From: Holophagales bacterium
Lineage (GTDB): Bacteria; Acidobacteriota; Thermoanaerobaculia; UBA5066
Assembly (NCBI GenBank): GCA_016714815.1
Contig: JADKBZ010000004.1
Coordinates: 124,001 to 188,000, forward strand
Length of the DNA stretch: 64,000 nt
Direction: 5' to 3'
The translations under genes and the position numbers were made by a program. Below, one piece after another: positions 1 to 7,023 of this stretch. Numbering within the stretch: the stretch's first letter is position 1; each line of letters opens with the position of its first letter. The notes beneath the pieces are model-generated. The model was not told where the DNA came from and did not search any database. It saw only the letters and a list, made by a program, of their open reading frames with translations.

Positions 1-149
1 TGGCGGATGACCATCTTCAGCACGTCGTTCGGGAAGTACTGGTCAAAGGGACGGTCGTTGATGACGAACGCGCCGCTTCCGGGACGGAGGTAGACGCGGG
101 CGACCGCTTCCTTCCGCCGGCCGATCGCGTGGTACTGCAGGTTGCTCAC
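1..149 (-). CDS. rpsI: 30S ribosomal protein S9 (partial, N-terminus only)
   Basis: Encodes the N-terminal 49 or so residues of ribosomal protein S9; the rest lies beyond the left edge. The reverse strand reads GTG then SNLQYHAIGRRKEAVARVYL, followed by a PGSG turn and NDRPFDQYF, which is the characteristic S9 opening (GRRK-A-ARV). S9 sits in the head of the 30S subunit and its C-terminal tail contacts P-site tRNA. The gene follows rplM by 16 bases on the same strand, the universal L13-S9 pair, so both should share the promoter at 741-769. The GTG start is preceded by GGAGGAGAG, a strong ribosome binding site. Confidence 0.95.
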   Translation of the reverse strand, partial: MSNLQYHAIGRRKEAVARVYLRPGSGAFVINDRPFDQYFPNDVLKMVIR

Positions 150-165
150 GATCTCTCCTCCGGCC

Positions 166-594
166 TCACTGCGGCTTCGGGGCCTGGGCCACGTGCGGGT
201 GGGTGGGCCCCGCGTAGACCTTCAGCTTCTTGAACATCTTCTTGCCGAGCTTCGTCTTCGGAAGCATGCCGCGAACGGCTTCCTCGACGAGCTTCTCGGG
301 GCGGGTCGCGCGGACTTTGTCCGCGCTCGTCGTCTTGAGGCCGCCCGGGAAGCCGGTGTGGTACCGGTAGAGCTTGGCGGTCTCTTTGGCGCCGGTCAGC
401 ACGATCTTCTCCGCGTTCACCACGACGACGAAGTCGCCGGTGTCGAGGAAGGGCGTGTAGGTCGGCTTCGACTTGCCCGTCAGGTGCATGGCGACGACCG
501 TTGCGAGACGGCCCAGGACCTTGCCGTCGGCATCGACGACGATCCAGCGCCGCGGGAGCTCGTTCATCTTGGGGAGAGGCGTTCGGGAACTCAC
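166..594 (-). CDS. rplM: 50S ribosomal protein L13
   Basis: Ribosomal protein L13, an early-assembly protein of the large subunit. The 142-residue product is of normal length and shows the family core: WIVVDADGKVLGRLAT near the N-terminus, the KPTYTPFLDTGDFVVVVNAEK segment, YRYHTGFPGG, and the C-terminal GMLPK...YAGPTHPH. I take GTG at 592-594 as start because GGAGAG lies 5 bases upstream; a later ATG (codon 10) is possible. The leader from the promoter at 741-769 to the start is about 140 bases and can form a CCCGG/CCGGG stem, so ribosomal-protein feedback on the leader is conceivable but unproven. Confidence 0.97.
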   Translation of the reverse strand: MSSRTPLPKMNELPRRWIVVDADGKVLGRLATVVAMHLTGKSKPTYTPFLDTGDFVVVVNAEKIVLTGAKETAKLYRYHTGFPGGLKTTSADKVRATRPEKLVEEAVRGMLPKTKLGKKMFKKLKVYAGPTHPHVAQAPKPQ

Positions 595-740
595 GGAAAC
601 TCTCCGGTCGGGGTTCGCGAAGCGCGCGCCGCGCCACGCTTCTCGTATCGGTAATGCAGGACCCGGCCGGGCACTGAGAAAGACCGGGTTCCCGAGGAGG
701 GACGCTCCTTGCGCAAGTGCTCTCTAGCGCAGGGCCGGGA

Positions 741-769
741 AACATACGATGCCCCCGTCGGCCTGTCAA
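741..769 (-). promoter_or_regulatory. sigma-70 type promoter for rplM-rpsI
   Basis: On the reverse strand a perfect -35 TTGACA (764-769) is separated by exactly 17 bases from TATGTT (741-746, four of six matches to TATAAT). Transcription would start near 734 and leave a leader of about 140 bases before rplM. It lies in the only intergenic space between rplM and the divergent ubiE gene. Seen directly in sequence; activity is inferred. Confidence 0.75.
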
Positions 770-858
770 GTGGCACCGGCGACGGGAAGGACGGAAAGTG
801 GAATCCCCGGGTCCCGAAGGCTTTACGGACCGGTCGGCGGAGGCTACCGTGCCGCCCC

Positions 859-1587
859 GTGAGCGAGCCCCCTCCGCCGGGAATCGACAAGGCCGCGGGA
901 AAGATCCAGGCGATGTTCTCCCGGATCGCTCCGCGCTACGACCTCCTCAACAGGCTCCTTTCCGGCGGAACCGACGTCGCGTGGAGAAACGAGGCGGCCC
1001 GCCTCCTGGCGCCGATTCCCGGCGAGGTGCACCTCGACCTCTGCTCGGGGACGGGCGACCTCGCTCTCGCCGTCTCGAAGCGGAGTCGCGGTCGCGCGCG
1101 GGTCGTCGCCGCGGACTTCACGTTCGAGATGCTCGCGCTCGGGCTGCAGAAGTTCCGCCGCAAGGGGATCCCGATCCCGGAGGCCGGCGCCGACGGCCTC
1201 AACCTCCCATTCCCCGCCGCGGTCTTCGATGGCGCGACCGCCGCCTTCGGCGTGAGGAACTTCGAAGACCTCGACCGCGGCCTGCGGGAGCTCTTCCGGG
1301 TCCTGAAGCCCGGCGGCCGCCTCGTCGTCCTCGAGTTCACCCCCGAGCCGGCCGGCCCCCTCGCGCCGCTCGTCCGCTTCCACGTGAGGACGCTCGTCCC
1401 GTTCCTCGGACGCCTCGTCTCGAAAGACCCGTCGGCCTACCAGTACCTCCCCGACTCCGTCGGCCGCTGGCCCGCCCCGGAGGCCCTGGCCGCGCGGATG
1501 CGAGCCGCCGGTTTCGCTTCCGTCGAGATTCACCTCCTCGCCTTCGGCATCGCCGCCGCCCACGTCGCGCGGAAAGGAGCCCCATGA
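859..1587 (+). CDS. ubiE: Ubiquinone/menaquinone C-methyltransferase
   Basis: SAM-dependent methyltransferase of the UbiE/MenG family, which C-methylates demethylmenaquinone (or the ubiquinone precursor) in the last steps of quinone synthesis. About 242 residues, as usual for the family. Signatures: MFSRIAPRYDLLNRLLSGG near the start (family motif YD-xN-xxS-G), the SAM-binding loop DLCSGTGDLAL, RNFEDLDRGLRELFRVLKPG and LEF. I chose GTG at 859 because the family N-terminus begins just upstream of KAAGKIQAMFSRIAPRYD; longer in-frame starts add GC-rich sequence with no homology pattern. The stop overlaps the folD start (ATGA). Whether the substrate is mena- or ubiquinone cannot be told here; menG would be an equally valid name. 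Confidence 0.93.
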   Translation: MSEPPPPGIDKAAGKIQAMFSRIAPRYDLLNRLLSGGTDVAWRNEAARLLAPIPGEVHLDLCSGTGDLALAVSKRSRGRARVVAADFTFEMLALGLQKFRRKGIPIPEAGADGLNLPFPAAVFDGATAAFGVRNFEDLDRGLRELFRVLKPGGRLVVLEFTPEPAGPLAPLVRFHVRTLVPFLGRLVSKDPSAYQYLPDSVGRWPAPEALAARMRAAGFASVEIHLLAFGIAAAHVARKGAP

Positions 1588-2504
1588 CCGCCACGATCCT
1601 CGACGGCGCCAGAGTCGCCGCGGACATTCGCCGCGAAACCGCCGAAGCCGTCACCCTTCTCGCCGGCCAGGGAGCCGTCCCCGGCCTCTCCGTGATCGTC
1701 GCGGGGGACGACCCCGCGAGCCAGGTCTACGTGAGGAACAAGGAGAAGAGCGCCCGGGAGGCCGGAATCCGGGCCGAGACCCTCCGCTTCCCCGCAACCG
1801 TCACGGAAGCGATGCTCCTCGCCGAGATCGGGCGCCTGAACGCCGACCCCGAGATCGACGCCATCCTCGTCCAGCTCCCGCTCCCGGCCGGCATCGGTTC
1901 CTCCCGGGTCCTCGAGGCGATCGACCCGGCGAAGGACGTCGACGGGTTCCACCCCTTGAACGTCGGCCGCCTCGTCCAGGGAAAACGCGCCCCGGTCCCC
2001 TGCACCCCCGCCGGCATCATGGAGCTCCTCCGGCGCGAGAACGTTCCCCTCCGCGGGACGCGCGCCGTCGTCCTCGGCCGGAGCGACATCGTCGGAAAGC
2101 CGATGGCGACGCTCCTGACGAAGGCCGACGCCACCGTCACCGTCGCCCACTCGAAGACCCGCGACCTCCCCGACATCTGCCGAGAGGCGGACCTCCTCGT
2201 CGCCGCGATCGGCCGGCCGGCGTTCGTCTCCGCCGACTTCATCCGCGAGGGAGCCGTCGTGATCGACGTGGGAATCAACCGGATCGACACGGCCGAAGAG
2301 GTCGCCCGCTGCTTCCCCGGCGACGAAGGTAAAGCGGCGTCCTTCGCGGCGAAGGGCTCGCTCCTCGTCGGCGACGTCCACCCTGCCGACGTGAAGCTGT
2401 GCGCCTCGCGCTACACGCCCGTCCCCGGCGGCGTCGGCCCGCTCACGATCGCCCGACTCCTCGCCAACACCGTCGACCTCTGCCGCGCCCGCCGCGGCCT
2501 CTGA
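1584..2504 (+). CDS. folD: Bifunctional methylenetetrahydrofolate dehydrogenase / cyclohydrolase
   Basis: FolD interconverts 5,10-methylene-, methenyl- and 10-formyl-tetrahydrofolate in one-carbon metabolism (cytosol, NADP-dependent). 306 residues. Visible motifs: substrate-binding YVRNKEKSAREAGI with the catalytic Lys, EIDAILVQLPLP, DVDGFHPLNVGRL, the cofactor motif GRSDIVGKPMATLL, and the C-terminal PVPGGVGPLTIARLLANT. Start is the ATG that overlaps the ubiE stop as ATGA, with GGAAAGGAG just upstream, so ubiE and folD are translationally coupled. A roughly 20-residue segment around VARCFPGDEGKAASFAAKGS follows GINRI, a spot where homologs vary in length. Confidence 0.97.
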   Translation: MTATILDGARVAADIRRETAEAVTLLAGQGAVPGLSVIVAGDDPASQVYVRNKEKSAREAGIRAETLRFPATVTEAMLLAEIGRLNADPEIDAILVQLPLPAGIGSSRVLEAIDPAKDVDGFHPLNVGRLVQGKRAPVPCTPAGIMELLRRENVPLRGTRAVVLGRSDIVGKPMATLLTKADATVTVAHSKTRDLPDICREADLLVAAIGRPAFVSADFIREGAVVIDVGINRIDTAEEVARCFPGDEGKAASFAAKGSLLVGDVHPADVKLCASRYTPVPGGVGPLTIARLLANTVDLCRARRGL

Positions 2505-2506
2505 CC

Positions 2507-3109
2507 GTGCTGCGAGTCGGCCTCACCGGCGGGATCGCCTCCGGCAAGAGCGCTGTCGCGACGCGCCTTCGCGAGCTGGGGATCCCGGTCCTCGACGCCG
2601 ACCTCCTCGTCCGAGACCTCTACGAACCGGGTCGCGCCGGCGCCGCCGCCGTCGCCGACGAGTTCGGGACGGACCTCCTCGACGCTCGTGGAGCGGTCGA
2701 TCGCCCGCGCCTCTCGGCCCTCGCCTTCGCCGATCCCGCCGCCGTCGCGCGCCTCAACGCCCGCATCCACCCGCTCGTCCGCACCGAGACCGACCTCTGG
2801 CTCGCGGCCCGCGAGGCCGAAGGCCACCCCGCCGCCGTCGTCGAGGCGACCCTCCTCGTCGAGAACGCCGGGCGCAAGCGCTACGACCTCCTCGTCGCCG
2901 TCTCGGCCCCCGAAGAGACCCGCCTCGCCCGCGCCCTCCGCCGCGACCCGTCCTCCACCCGCGACTCCGTCCTCGCCCGGATGCGAGCCCAGCTCCCCGA
3001 CGAATCCCGCAACGCCGCCTGCGACGTCGTGATCCCGAGCACCGGCACCGTCGAAGAGCTCCGGGCCAGGGTCGACACCCTCGCGCCCCGCCTCGGGGTC
3101 AGGTCTTGA
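2507..3109 (+). CDS. coaE: Dephospho-CoA kinase
   Basis: Last enzyme of coenzyme A synthesis, phosphorylating dephospho-CoA at the ribose 3'-OH with ATP. 200 residues. P-loop GLTGGIASGKS at residues 5-15, then the DADLLVRDLYEPG segment that positions the substrate, HPLVR, and a lid region with R-x-xxR (TRLARALRRD). Starts at GTG two bases after the folD stop. The C-terminal part is Arg-rich and lacks the usual NxG ending; instead DVVIPSTGTVEELRARVDTL matches the family end 'vi.N.gs.e.l..qv' with Asn replaced. Third gene of the ubiE-folD-coaE run; its stop overlaps the next gene (TTGA). Confidence 0.93.
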   Translation: MLRVGLTGGIASGKSAVATRLRELGIPVLDADLLVRDLYEPGRAGAAAVADEFGTDLLDARGAVDRPRLSALAFADPAAVARLNARIHPLVRTETDLWLAAREAEGHPAAVVEATLLVENAGRKRYDLLVAVSAPEETRLARALRRDPSSTRDSVLARMRAQLPDESRNAACDVVIPSTGTVEELRARVDTLAPRLGVRS

Positions 3110-4284
3110 TTTTCTATTCTGGTCGTCGTCCCCCGCGCAAAGCGTGGCGACGGGCGCTCCTCCTCCTGACCCTCTCGACGGCGATTCCCGCCCCCGAGGC
3201 CCGCGCTTCAGACCCCCTCGCCGAGCAGGTCGAGGAGCGGGACGAAAACGGAAAGCTGACCTACGCCCGCATTCGCCCGGAGAACTCGAATACCGCGCGT
3301 GTCTTCGACGACGGCGTCTGGATGACGAGGACCTACGACGAGAAGAACCGCACCGCCATGACCGGCGTCGAGGCGCCGGGAGAGAGCCACACCTTTTCCT
3401 ACGACGAGTCGTTCCAGCTCGTGTCGAAGACGATGACGATCGGAGCCTCGAAGCTCTCGATCCGTTCCGAGGGCGGCTGGATCTCCGCCACCGGCCTGCC
3501 ACGCATCGCCATCCGGGCCGACGAGACCGGCCGGGTCCGCGAGATCGCGACGCCGACGGGGACCCTGGCAACCTTCGTCTTCGACCCGGGTGGCCGGAGC
3601 TGGGAGATCACGCTCCGGAGCGGCTTCCGGCTCCTGACCGAGACGAGCGGCAATCAGATCCGGCAGACCCTCTACGCGTCCGAAGGGCACATGCTCTACA
3701 CGAGCACCTTCCTGTCCGAGACCCGGCGCAAGTTCGTATCGAAGTTCAACCTCGACGGGCTCACCCCCGACCTCGGGCTCTCCTATGACTGGGGCCGGGA
3801 CCTCTCCTGGAGCATCTCGCCGACCGGATACAGCGAGGCGCTCAGCGGGACGACGGGCACGCCCCTCGTGCGCATCGTCCGCGGAATTCCCCTGGACCGG
3901 GTCGGCAGGGGCCAGGTGGAGCTCGTGACGCTGCCGGACGGCAAGCCGATCGCGTACCGCATCCACGTCCTCGCCATGGCCGGCGGCTCGACCGCCTTCC
4001 CGGGACGGATCGTCGTCACCCCCGACGACGGAATCGCCCTCGACGCCATGATCGGCCCGAGAGGAAGCGTGATCTCGTTCTGGTCGCGCGGCGGATCGTC
4101 CGGCTTTCGAGTCGACGCGGAGACCATCGACGCGGCCGAGCCACGAACCACCGCCGACGGCTCGCACTGCCTGTCGGCCGTCTGCACCGCGAGCGGCTCC
4201 GCCGCCTGCTGCAAGCGGGTTCCCTACTGGTGCGACGGAGGCCAGAGCTGGGGCGGTCCGCGCCCCAGAGACGCCACCGACTGA
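3106..4284 (+). CDS. Secreted protein with YD-like strands and a Cys-rich C-terminal tail, function unknown
   Basis: 392 residues. The TTG start overlaps the coaE stop as TTGA. It opens with a Sec signal peptide: basic stretch RRPPRKAWRR, hydrophobic LLLLTLSTAIPA and an Ala-x-Ala cleavage site (ARA before SDP, near residue 35). The middle resembles RHS/YD-type beta strands in style (YARIRPENSNTARVFDDG, TFSYDESFQLVSK, FVFDPGGRSWEI), but there is no RHSxxxG core or toxin module. The last 40 residues hold seven cysteines (HCLSAVC, CCKR, WCDGG), suggesting a disulfide-bonded knob. A degraded copy of that tail occurs at about 6862-6918. I do not recognise the family; extracytoplasmic location is the only functional inference. 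Confidence 0.7.
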   Translation: MIFYSGRRPPRKAWRRALLLLTLSTAIPAPEARASDPLAEQVEERDENGKLTYARIRPENSNTARVFDDGVWMTRTYDEKNRTAMTGVEAPGESHTFSYDESFQLVSKTMTIGASKLSIRSEGGWISATGLPRIAIRADETGRVREIATPTGTLATFVFDPGGRSWEITLRSGFRLLTETSGNQIRQTLYASEGHMLYTSTFLSETRRKFVSKFNLDGLTPDLGLSYDWGRDLSWSISPTGYSEALSGTTGTPLVRIVRGIPLDRVGRGQVELVTLPDGKPIAYRIHVLAMAGGSTAFPGRIVVTPDDGIALDAMIGPRGSVISFWSRGGSSGFRVDAETIDAAEPRTTADGSHCLSAVCTASGSAACCKRVPYWCDGGQSWGGPRPRDATD

Positions 4285-4401
4285 GCCACCGGCACTCGCC
4301 CGATTCGCCCGGTAACCACAAGGCGCGATCTGGCCGGCCCCCGGTCCCGCGGTTCGAACGCGGCGTCGGTGACAACGGCCCCGGCGCCGAGCCCTCCTTC
4401 T

Positions 4402-5358
4402 CTACCGCGGCTCGACGATGCTGACCGTGTTGTTGTCGCTCGCGATCGCATAGGCGATCGCGAAACATCGGGTCGTGCAAGTGACGACGGCCCGCTGGCC
4501 AAAGAAACGAATGTCCTCCGAAGCCGTCTCGAGCGGCTCGAGCTCAGGAAGGGCGTAGATGTCGTTGACCTGGTAGTAGGTCTTGCCCGGCACCGTCAAC
4601 GTCAGCGTCGCCTTCTTTCCTGCCGCCGCCATGACCTCGACGGTCACCGAGGCTTCCTGCGGGTCGCCGTTCACCACGACGAGGTTCGTGCGGTAGTGAT
4701 TCCGGCGCGGATTGAGCATCAGGAGGTTCTGCGGCCGGCCCGGAGCGAAGAAGCTTCGGTCGGCGTAGAGCATCGGCCCGACTCCCCAGTTGCAGGTGCC
4801 GAAAGGGAAGACGTCCGCGCTGAAGACGTATCCACCGGAATTCCCGGAGCAGGCTCCCGGAACCGTAGGGCCGCCGGGATCAATCACCGTGCTCGTGAGT
4901 ATTCGCGATACGACGAGAAGGCCATCCTGAGCCTCACAGACCGCCGCACCGTACTCGGCCTGTCCCGTCGGGTAAAACCAGCCGGGGGTGTCGATCCAGT
5001 CGCTATAGAGTTCCCACCCACCGATGACAAGCGTCTCTCCGGGACCGACGACCTTTGAGTAGGGCCGGGCCCGCGGCGATCCGATCCACTCCGTGACCCG
5101 AAATGACTTCGGGACTGTCGTCGGGTTGATGATCCGAATCTCCGTTCCCCAGAAGGAATCGTTCGCTCCTCTGGCGAAGGCGACGACATTCGGGATGAGG
5201 ATTTCGCTCGCCAGGCCGGCGTTGGCGGAGAAGGTCAGAAACAACAGGAGTGCGAGGGCTCTGGTGCTCTTTATGGCTCGTTCCCTTCCATCGGACGGGG
5301 GATCATTCCCAGTTCGGCTCGGGGCAAGGTCGGGCTCCAGCTCTACTCTCCGTACCAT
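4402..5358 (-). CDS. Secreted beta-domain protein, duplicate A
   Basis: Paralog of the 7067-7936 gene. A hydrophobic signal (ALALLLFLTFSANAGLA) is followed by about 260 residues of beta-rich sequence with GTEIRIINPTT, an internal Cys pair, and a C-terminal domain HYRTNLVVVNGDP ... VPGKTYYQVNDIY ... FAIAYAIASDNNTV. The same C-terminal pattern closes the 1142-residue protein at 23768. Where copy B has ATG-AAG before the signal peptide, this copy has ATA-AAG (5272-5274), so the only usable start I see is ATG at 5356-5358, which gives a 28-residue extension before the signal peptide. That extension is also open in copy B and differs mostly at third codon positions, so it may be genuinely translated. 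Role unknown; probably exported. Confidence 0.75.
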   Translation of the reverse strand: MVRRVELEPDLAPSRTGNDPPSDGRERAIKSTRALALLLFLTFSANAGLASEILIPNVVAFARGANDSFWGTEIRIINPTTVPKSFRVTEWIGSPRARPYSKVVGPGETLVIGGWELYSDWIDTPGWFYPTGQAEYGAAVCEAQDGLLVVSRILTSTVIDPGGPTVPGACSGNSGGYVFSADVFPFGTCNWGVGPMLYADRSFFAPGRPQNLLMLNPRRNHYRTNLVVVNGDPQEASVTVEVMAAAGKKATLTLTVPGKTYYQVNDIYALPELEPLETASEDIRFFGQRAVVTCTTRCFAIAYAIASDNNTVSIVEPR

Positions 5359-5499
5359 ACCCCGACACTCATCGAATGGGATCGCTCCACGGGCCCCACC
5401 CGGCTTCTGCCGACGAGAGCCGCTCGAGGTCGTCGAAGCCCTCGAGAGATGTCGTCGGCGACCGGAGGACGGGGGGTCGGCCTCGAACGCGACGTCGAA

Positions 5500-5531
5500 G
5501 GCGGCGTCATCGCGGGGCGTCGATGACCGCC
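5500..5531. other. Conserved stem-loop in spacer A
   Basis: GGCGG-(CG bulge)-TCATCG pairs with CGATGA-CCGCC around an 8-base loop. The same 32 bases are unchanged at 8166-8197 in copy B. It lies downstream of rdgB and upstream of the secreted gene on the reverse strand, so it could end rdgB transcription or act in the leader of the secreted gene; there is no T-tract. Confidence 0.45.
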
Positions 5532-5656
5532 GAGCCTCTCCACGCCGCCTTCGCCGAGCGCGCGGCGGACTCCCCGCACGAAAACGGCCGCGCGCGTTCG
5601 CGGAAGAGGCTGACCCCGCGGCCGGAGGGCGCCCGCCCCGGATGTGAGCACCCCTC

Positions 5657-5713
5657 GGGCCCCCGTGCCCCCGTGCCCCCGTGCTCTCGGTCCCTCGTGC
5701 CCTCGTGCTCCCG
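5657..5713. repeat. Short tandem repeat, CCCCCGTG unit
   Basis: Imperfect tandem copies of an 8-base unit (CCCCCGTG / CCCTCGTG) immediately before the end of rdgB A. The matching place in copy B (8320-8395) carries a different unit, GGTTCCCC then GGTCCC, so the two arrays evolved separately after the duplication. Confidence 0.7.
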
Positions 5714-5744
5714 GCGGGGTCACTCCCCGCGGGGACTCGCTGCT

Positions 5745-6332
5745 CTACCCCAGATTCAACCGATCCGGGACTGCCAGCATTCGCACCAGCTCCGCGAATG
5801 CCCGTGCCCGATGCGAACGCCCGTTCTTCTCCTCCGCACTCATCTCGGCGAAAGTCCGCGTCTCCCCCTCCGGAAAGAAGATTACGTCCCAGCCGAAGCC
5901 GTTCGCCCCCCGCGACTCCGCCGCGAGCGAGCCCGCGACGCGCCCCTCGGCCACGACGACCTCTTCACTCCCCGCCCCCGGCCACGCGAGCGCGAGGGTC
6001 GACACGGCCTCGGCCCGCGGGTCGCCCCAGGCCCAGGCGAGGCGCGCGAAGCCCGCCTCCCCCACCGCCCCGACGGCGTACTTCGTGAACGGCCCCGGAT
6101 AGCCCTTCCAGGCCGGCAGAACGAGCCCCGAGTCCTCGACGAGGACCGGGATCCCGAGCCGCTCCACGGCGGCGAGAGCCTTGGCCGTGACGACCTCGGC
6201 GAAGTCGAGCGACTGGATCTCGGGAATCTCGAGCGCACGCGCCTCAATCGACCGCCCGAGCAGAGCCGAGGCCTCGCGAGCCTTCCCCGCGTTAGACGTG
6301 AGGAAGACGAGACTGTCCAGGGAGGGACGCAT
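5745..6332 (-). CDS. rdgB: XTP/dITP pyrophosphatase (RdgB/HAM1), intact copy A
   Basis: House-cleaning nucleoside triphosphatase that hydrolyses non-canonical purine nucleotides (XTP, dITP) to monophosphate and pyrophosphate. 195 residues, normal length. Motifs: FLTSNAGKAREA near the N-terminus (family T-xNxxK), VEDSGL (metal/substrate-binding acidic pair), PGPFTKY, NGFGWDVIFFPEG, and TFAEMSAEEKNGRSHRARA. The FGWD and VEDSGL forms are closer to archaeal/eukaryotic ITPase style than to E. coli RdgB. This is the only complete reading frame of the two copies; copy B has a one-base deletion near codon 26, so this copy probably supplies the activity. Confidence 0.93.
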   Translation of the reverse strand: MRPSLDSLVFLTSNAGKAREASALLGRSIEARALEIPEIQSLDFAEVVTAKALAAVERLGIPVLVEDSGLVLPAWKGYPGPFTKYAVGAVGEAGFARLAWAWGDPRAEAVSTLALAWPGAGSEEVVVAEGRVAGSLAAESRGANGFGWDVIFFPEGETRTFAEMSAEEKNGRSHRARAFAELVRMLAVPDRLNLG

Positions 6333-6368
6333 TCGGAGTGCTCCTCGCCGTCCGCTTTCTCGGCGCCC

Positions 6369-6851
6369 TCAGCGAGGGGCGGGAAGCGGGACGCCGCGGG
6401 CGTCGAGCCTCACCCGGTAGACGGGAAGGCCGCGCGAGAGCCCCTTGAGCTTCACGTCGCCGAGCGGCTCGTAGGCGAAGTCGTCCGACGTGAGGCGGGC
6501 GGTCTCCTCGCCGACGGCGACCTCGTTCGGGCCGGCGACGTACTCCTCGATCCGGGCCGCGACGTTCACGGTGTTGCCGAGGACGGTGTCGTCGACGCGC
6601 TGCGCCGAGCCGATGTCGCCGACGACCGCGTTCCCCGTGTTGACGCCGATCCGGACGCCCACGGGCGGCTCGCCCCGCGCGACCCGCTCGAGGTTCCACG
6701 CCTTGACGTTCTCGACGAGCTTGCAGGCGGCGGAGACGGCTCTCCGCGCGTGGTCGGGCTGCACGATCGGCGCGCCGAAGAAGGCCATGACGGCGTCGCC
6801 GATGAACGTGTCGAGCGTCCCTCCCTCCGCGAAGGTACACGGTAGATCCAC
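6369..6851 (-). pseudogene. Truncated nucleotide cyclase catalytic domain, duplicate A
   Basis: C-terminal part of a class III adenylate/guanylate cyclase, homologous to the end of the 9016-10654 gene. It keeps GDAVMAFFGAP (second metal Asp), NTVNVAARIEE (transition-state Asn and Arg) and the C-terminal GDVKLKGLSRGLPVYRVRL. It lacks the FHA, GAF and the first half of the catalytic domain, including the first metal Asp (FFADIVGFT in copy B). The Lys that precedes FIGD in copy B (substrate-selecting position in adenylate cyclases) is Thr here, and DYTVLG is DDTVLG. The open frame starts inside the junction sequence (MDLPCTF). I regard it as non-functional. Confidence 0.85.
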
Positions 6852-6861
6852 GGCGGCCGAG

Positions 6862-6922
6862 CGGGGCCGCGCCTTTCTGCACGCGCTCCCCGTGCTGGTG
6901 CCACGGCGGCGAGAGCTGAGCC
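6862..6922 (+). pseudogene. Fragment of the Cys-rich tail of the 3106-4284 gene
   Basis: About 20 codons similar to residues 360-380 of the upstream secreted protein, with the WC-GG spacing kept but several cysteines moved or lost and an early stop after GGES. It marks the left end of duplication copy B and shows that the duplicated unit began inside that gene. No start or signal peptide is available, so it should not make a protein. Confidence 0.65.
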
Positions 6923-7023
6923 ACCGGACGCACCGGCGCTGCCAGCTGAACCAGCGGCGCTCACTCGCCCGCTTCGTCCCGCCGCCCCTCTCACGAACTT
7001 GCCCCCGCGTCCCGGGTGCCGAA

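Larger units (their letters stand above)
5359..5744. other. Intergenic spacer A, conserved in the duplicate
   Basis: About 385 bases without a convincing gene between secreted gene A and rdgB A. Positions 5438-5650 are almost identical to 8110-8320 in copy B, more alike than parts of the flanking secreted genes. The block contains a stem-loop at 5500-5531 and ends in a GTGCCCCC-type short repeat at 5657-5713. Open frames across it on both strands differ between copies or lack family resemblance, so I do not call a gene. Confidence 0.6.
4180..6834. repeat. Tandem duplication, copy A
   Basis: Left copy of a segment of about 2.65 kb repeated directly at 6855-9482. It runs from the 3' end of the secreted Cys-tail gene through a secreted protein gene, a conserved spacer, rdgB, and into the catalytic domain of a nucleotide cyclase, where homology to copy B stops abruptly after the bases GCGAAG. 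Long stretches (spacer, rdgB, cyclase) are near identical by eye; the middle of the secreted gene is clearly diverged. Confidence 0.9.

Noticed and set aside
3106..4284. RHS-type toxin with a C-terminal warhead
   Set aside because: Only 392 residues, no RHS core motif, no immunity gene, and the Cys-rich tail resembles a structural knob more than a known toxin.
4345..4372. GCGGTTCGAACGCGG looks like a tRNA T-arm
   Set aside because: The closing pair of the loop does not fit (G-G at 53/61), and no acceptor stem, D-arm or anticodon arm can be built around it.
5523..5650. Small plus-strand frame MTAEPLHAAFAERAADSPH... conserved in both spacers
   Set aside because: The frames diverge at the microsatellites, no ribosome binding site precedes it, and conservation is equally strong in all frames, which argues against coding constraint.
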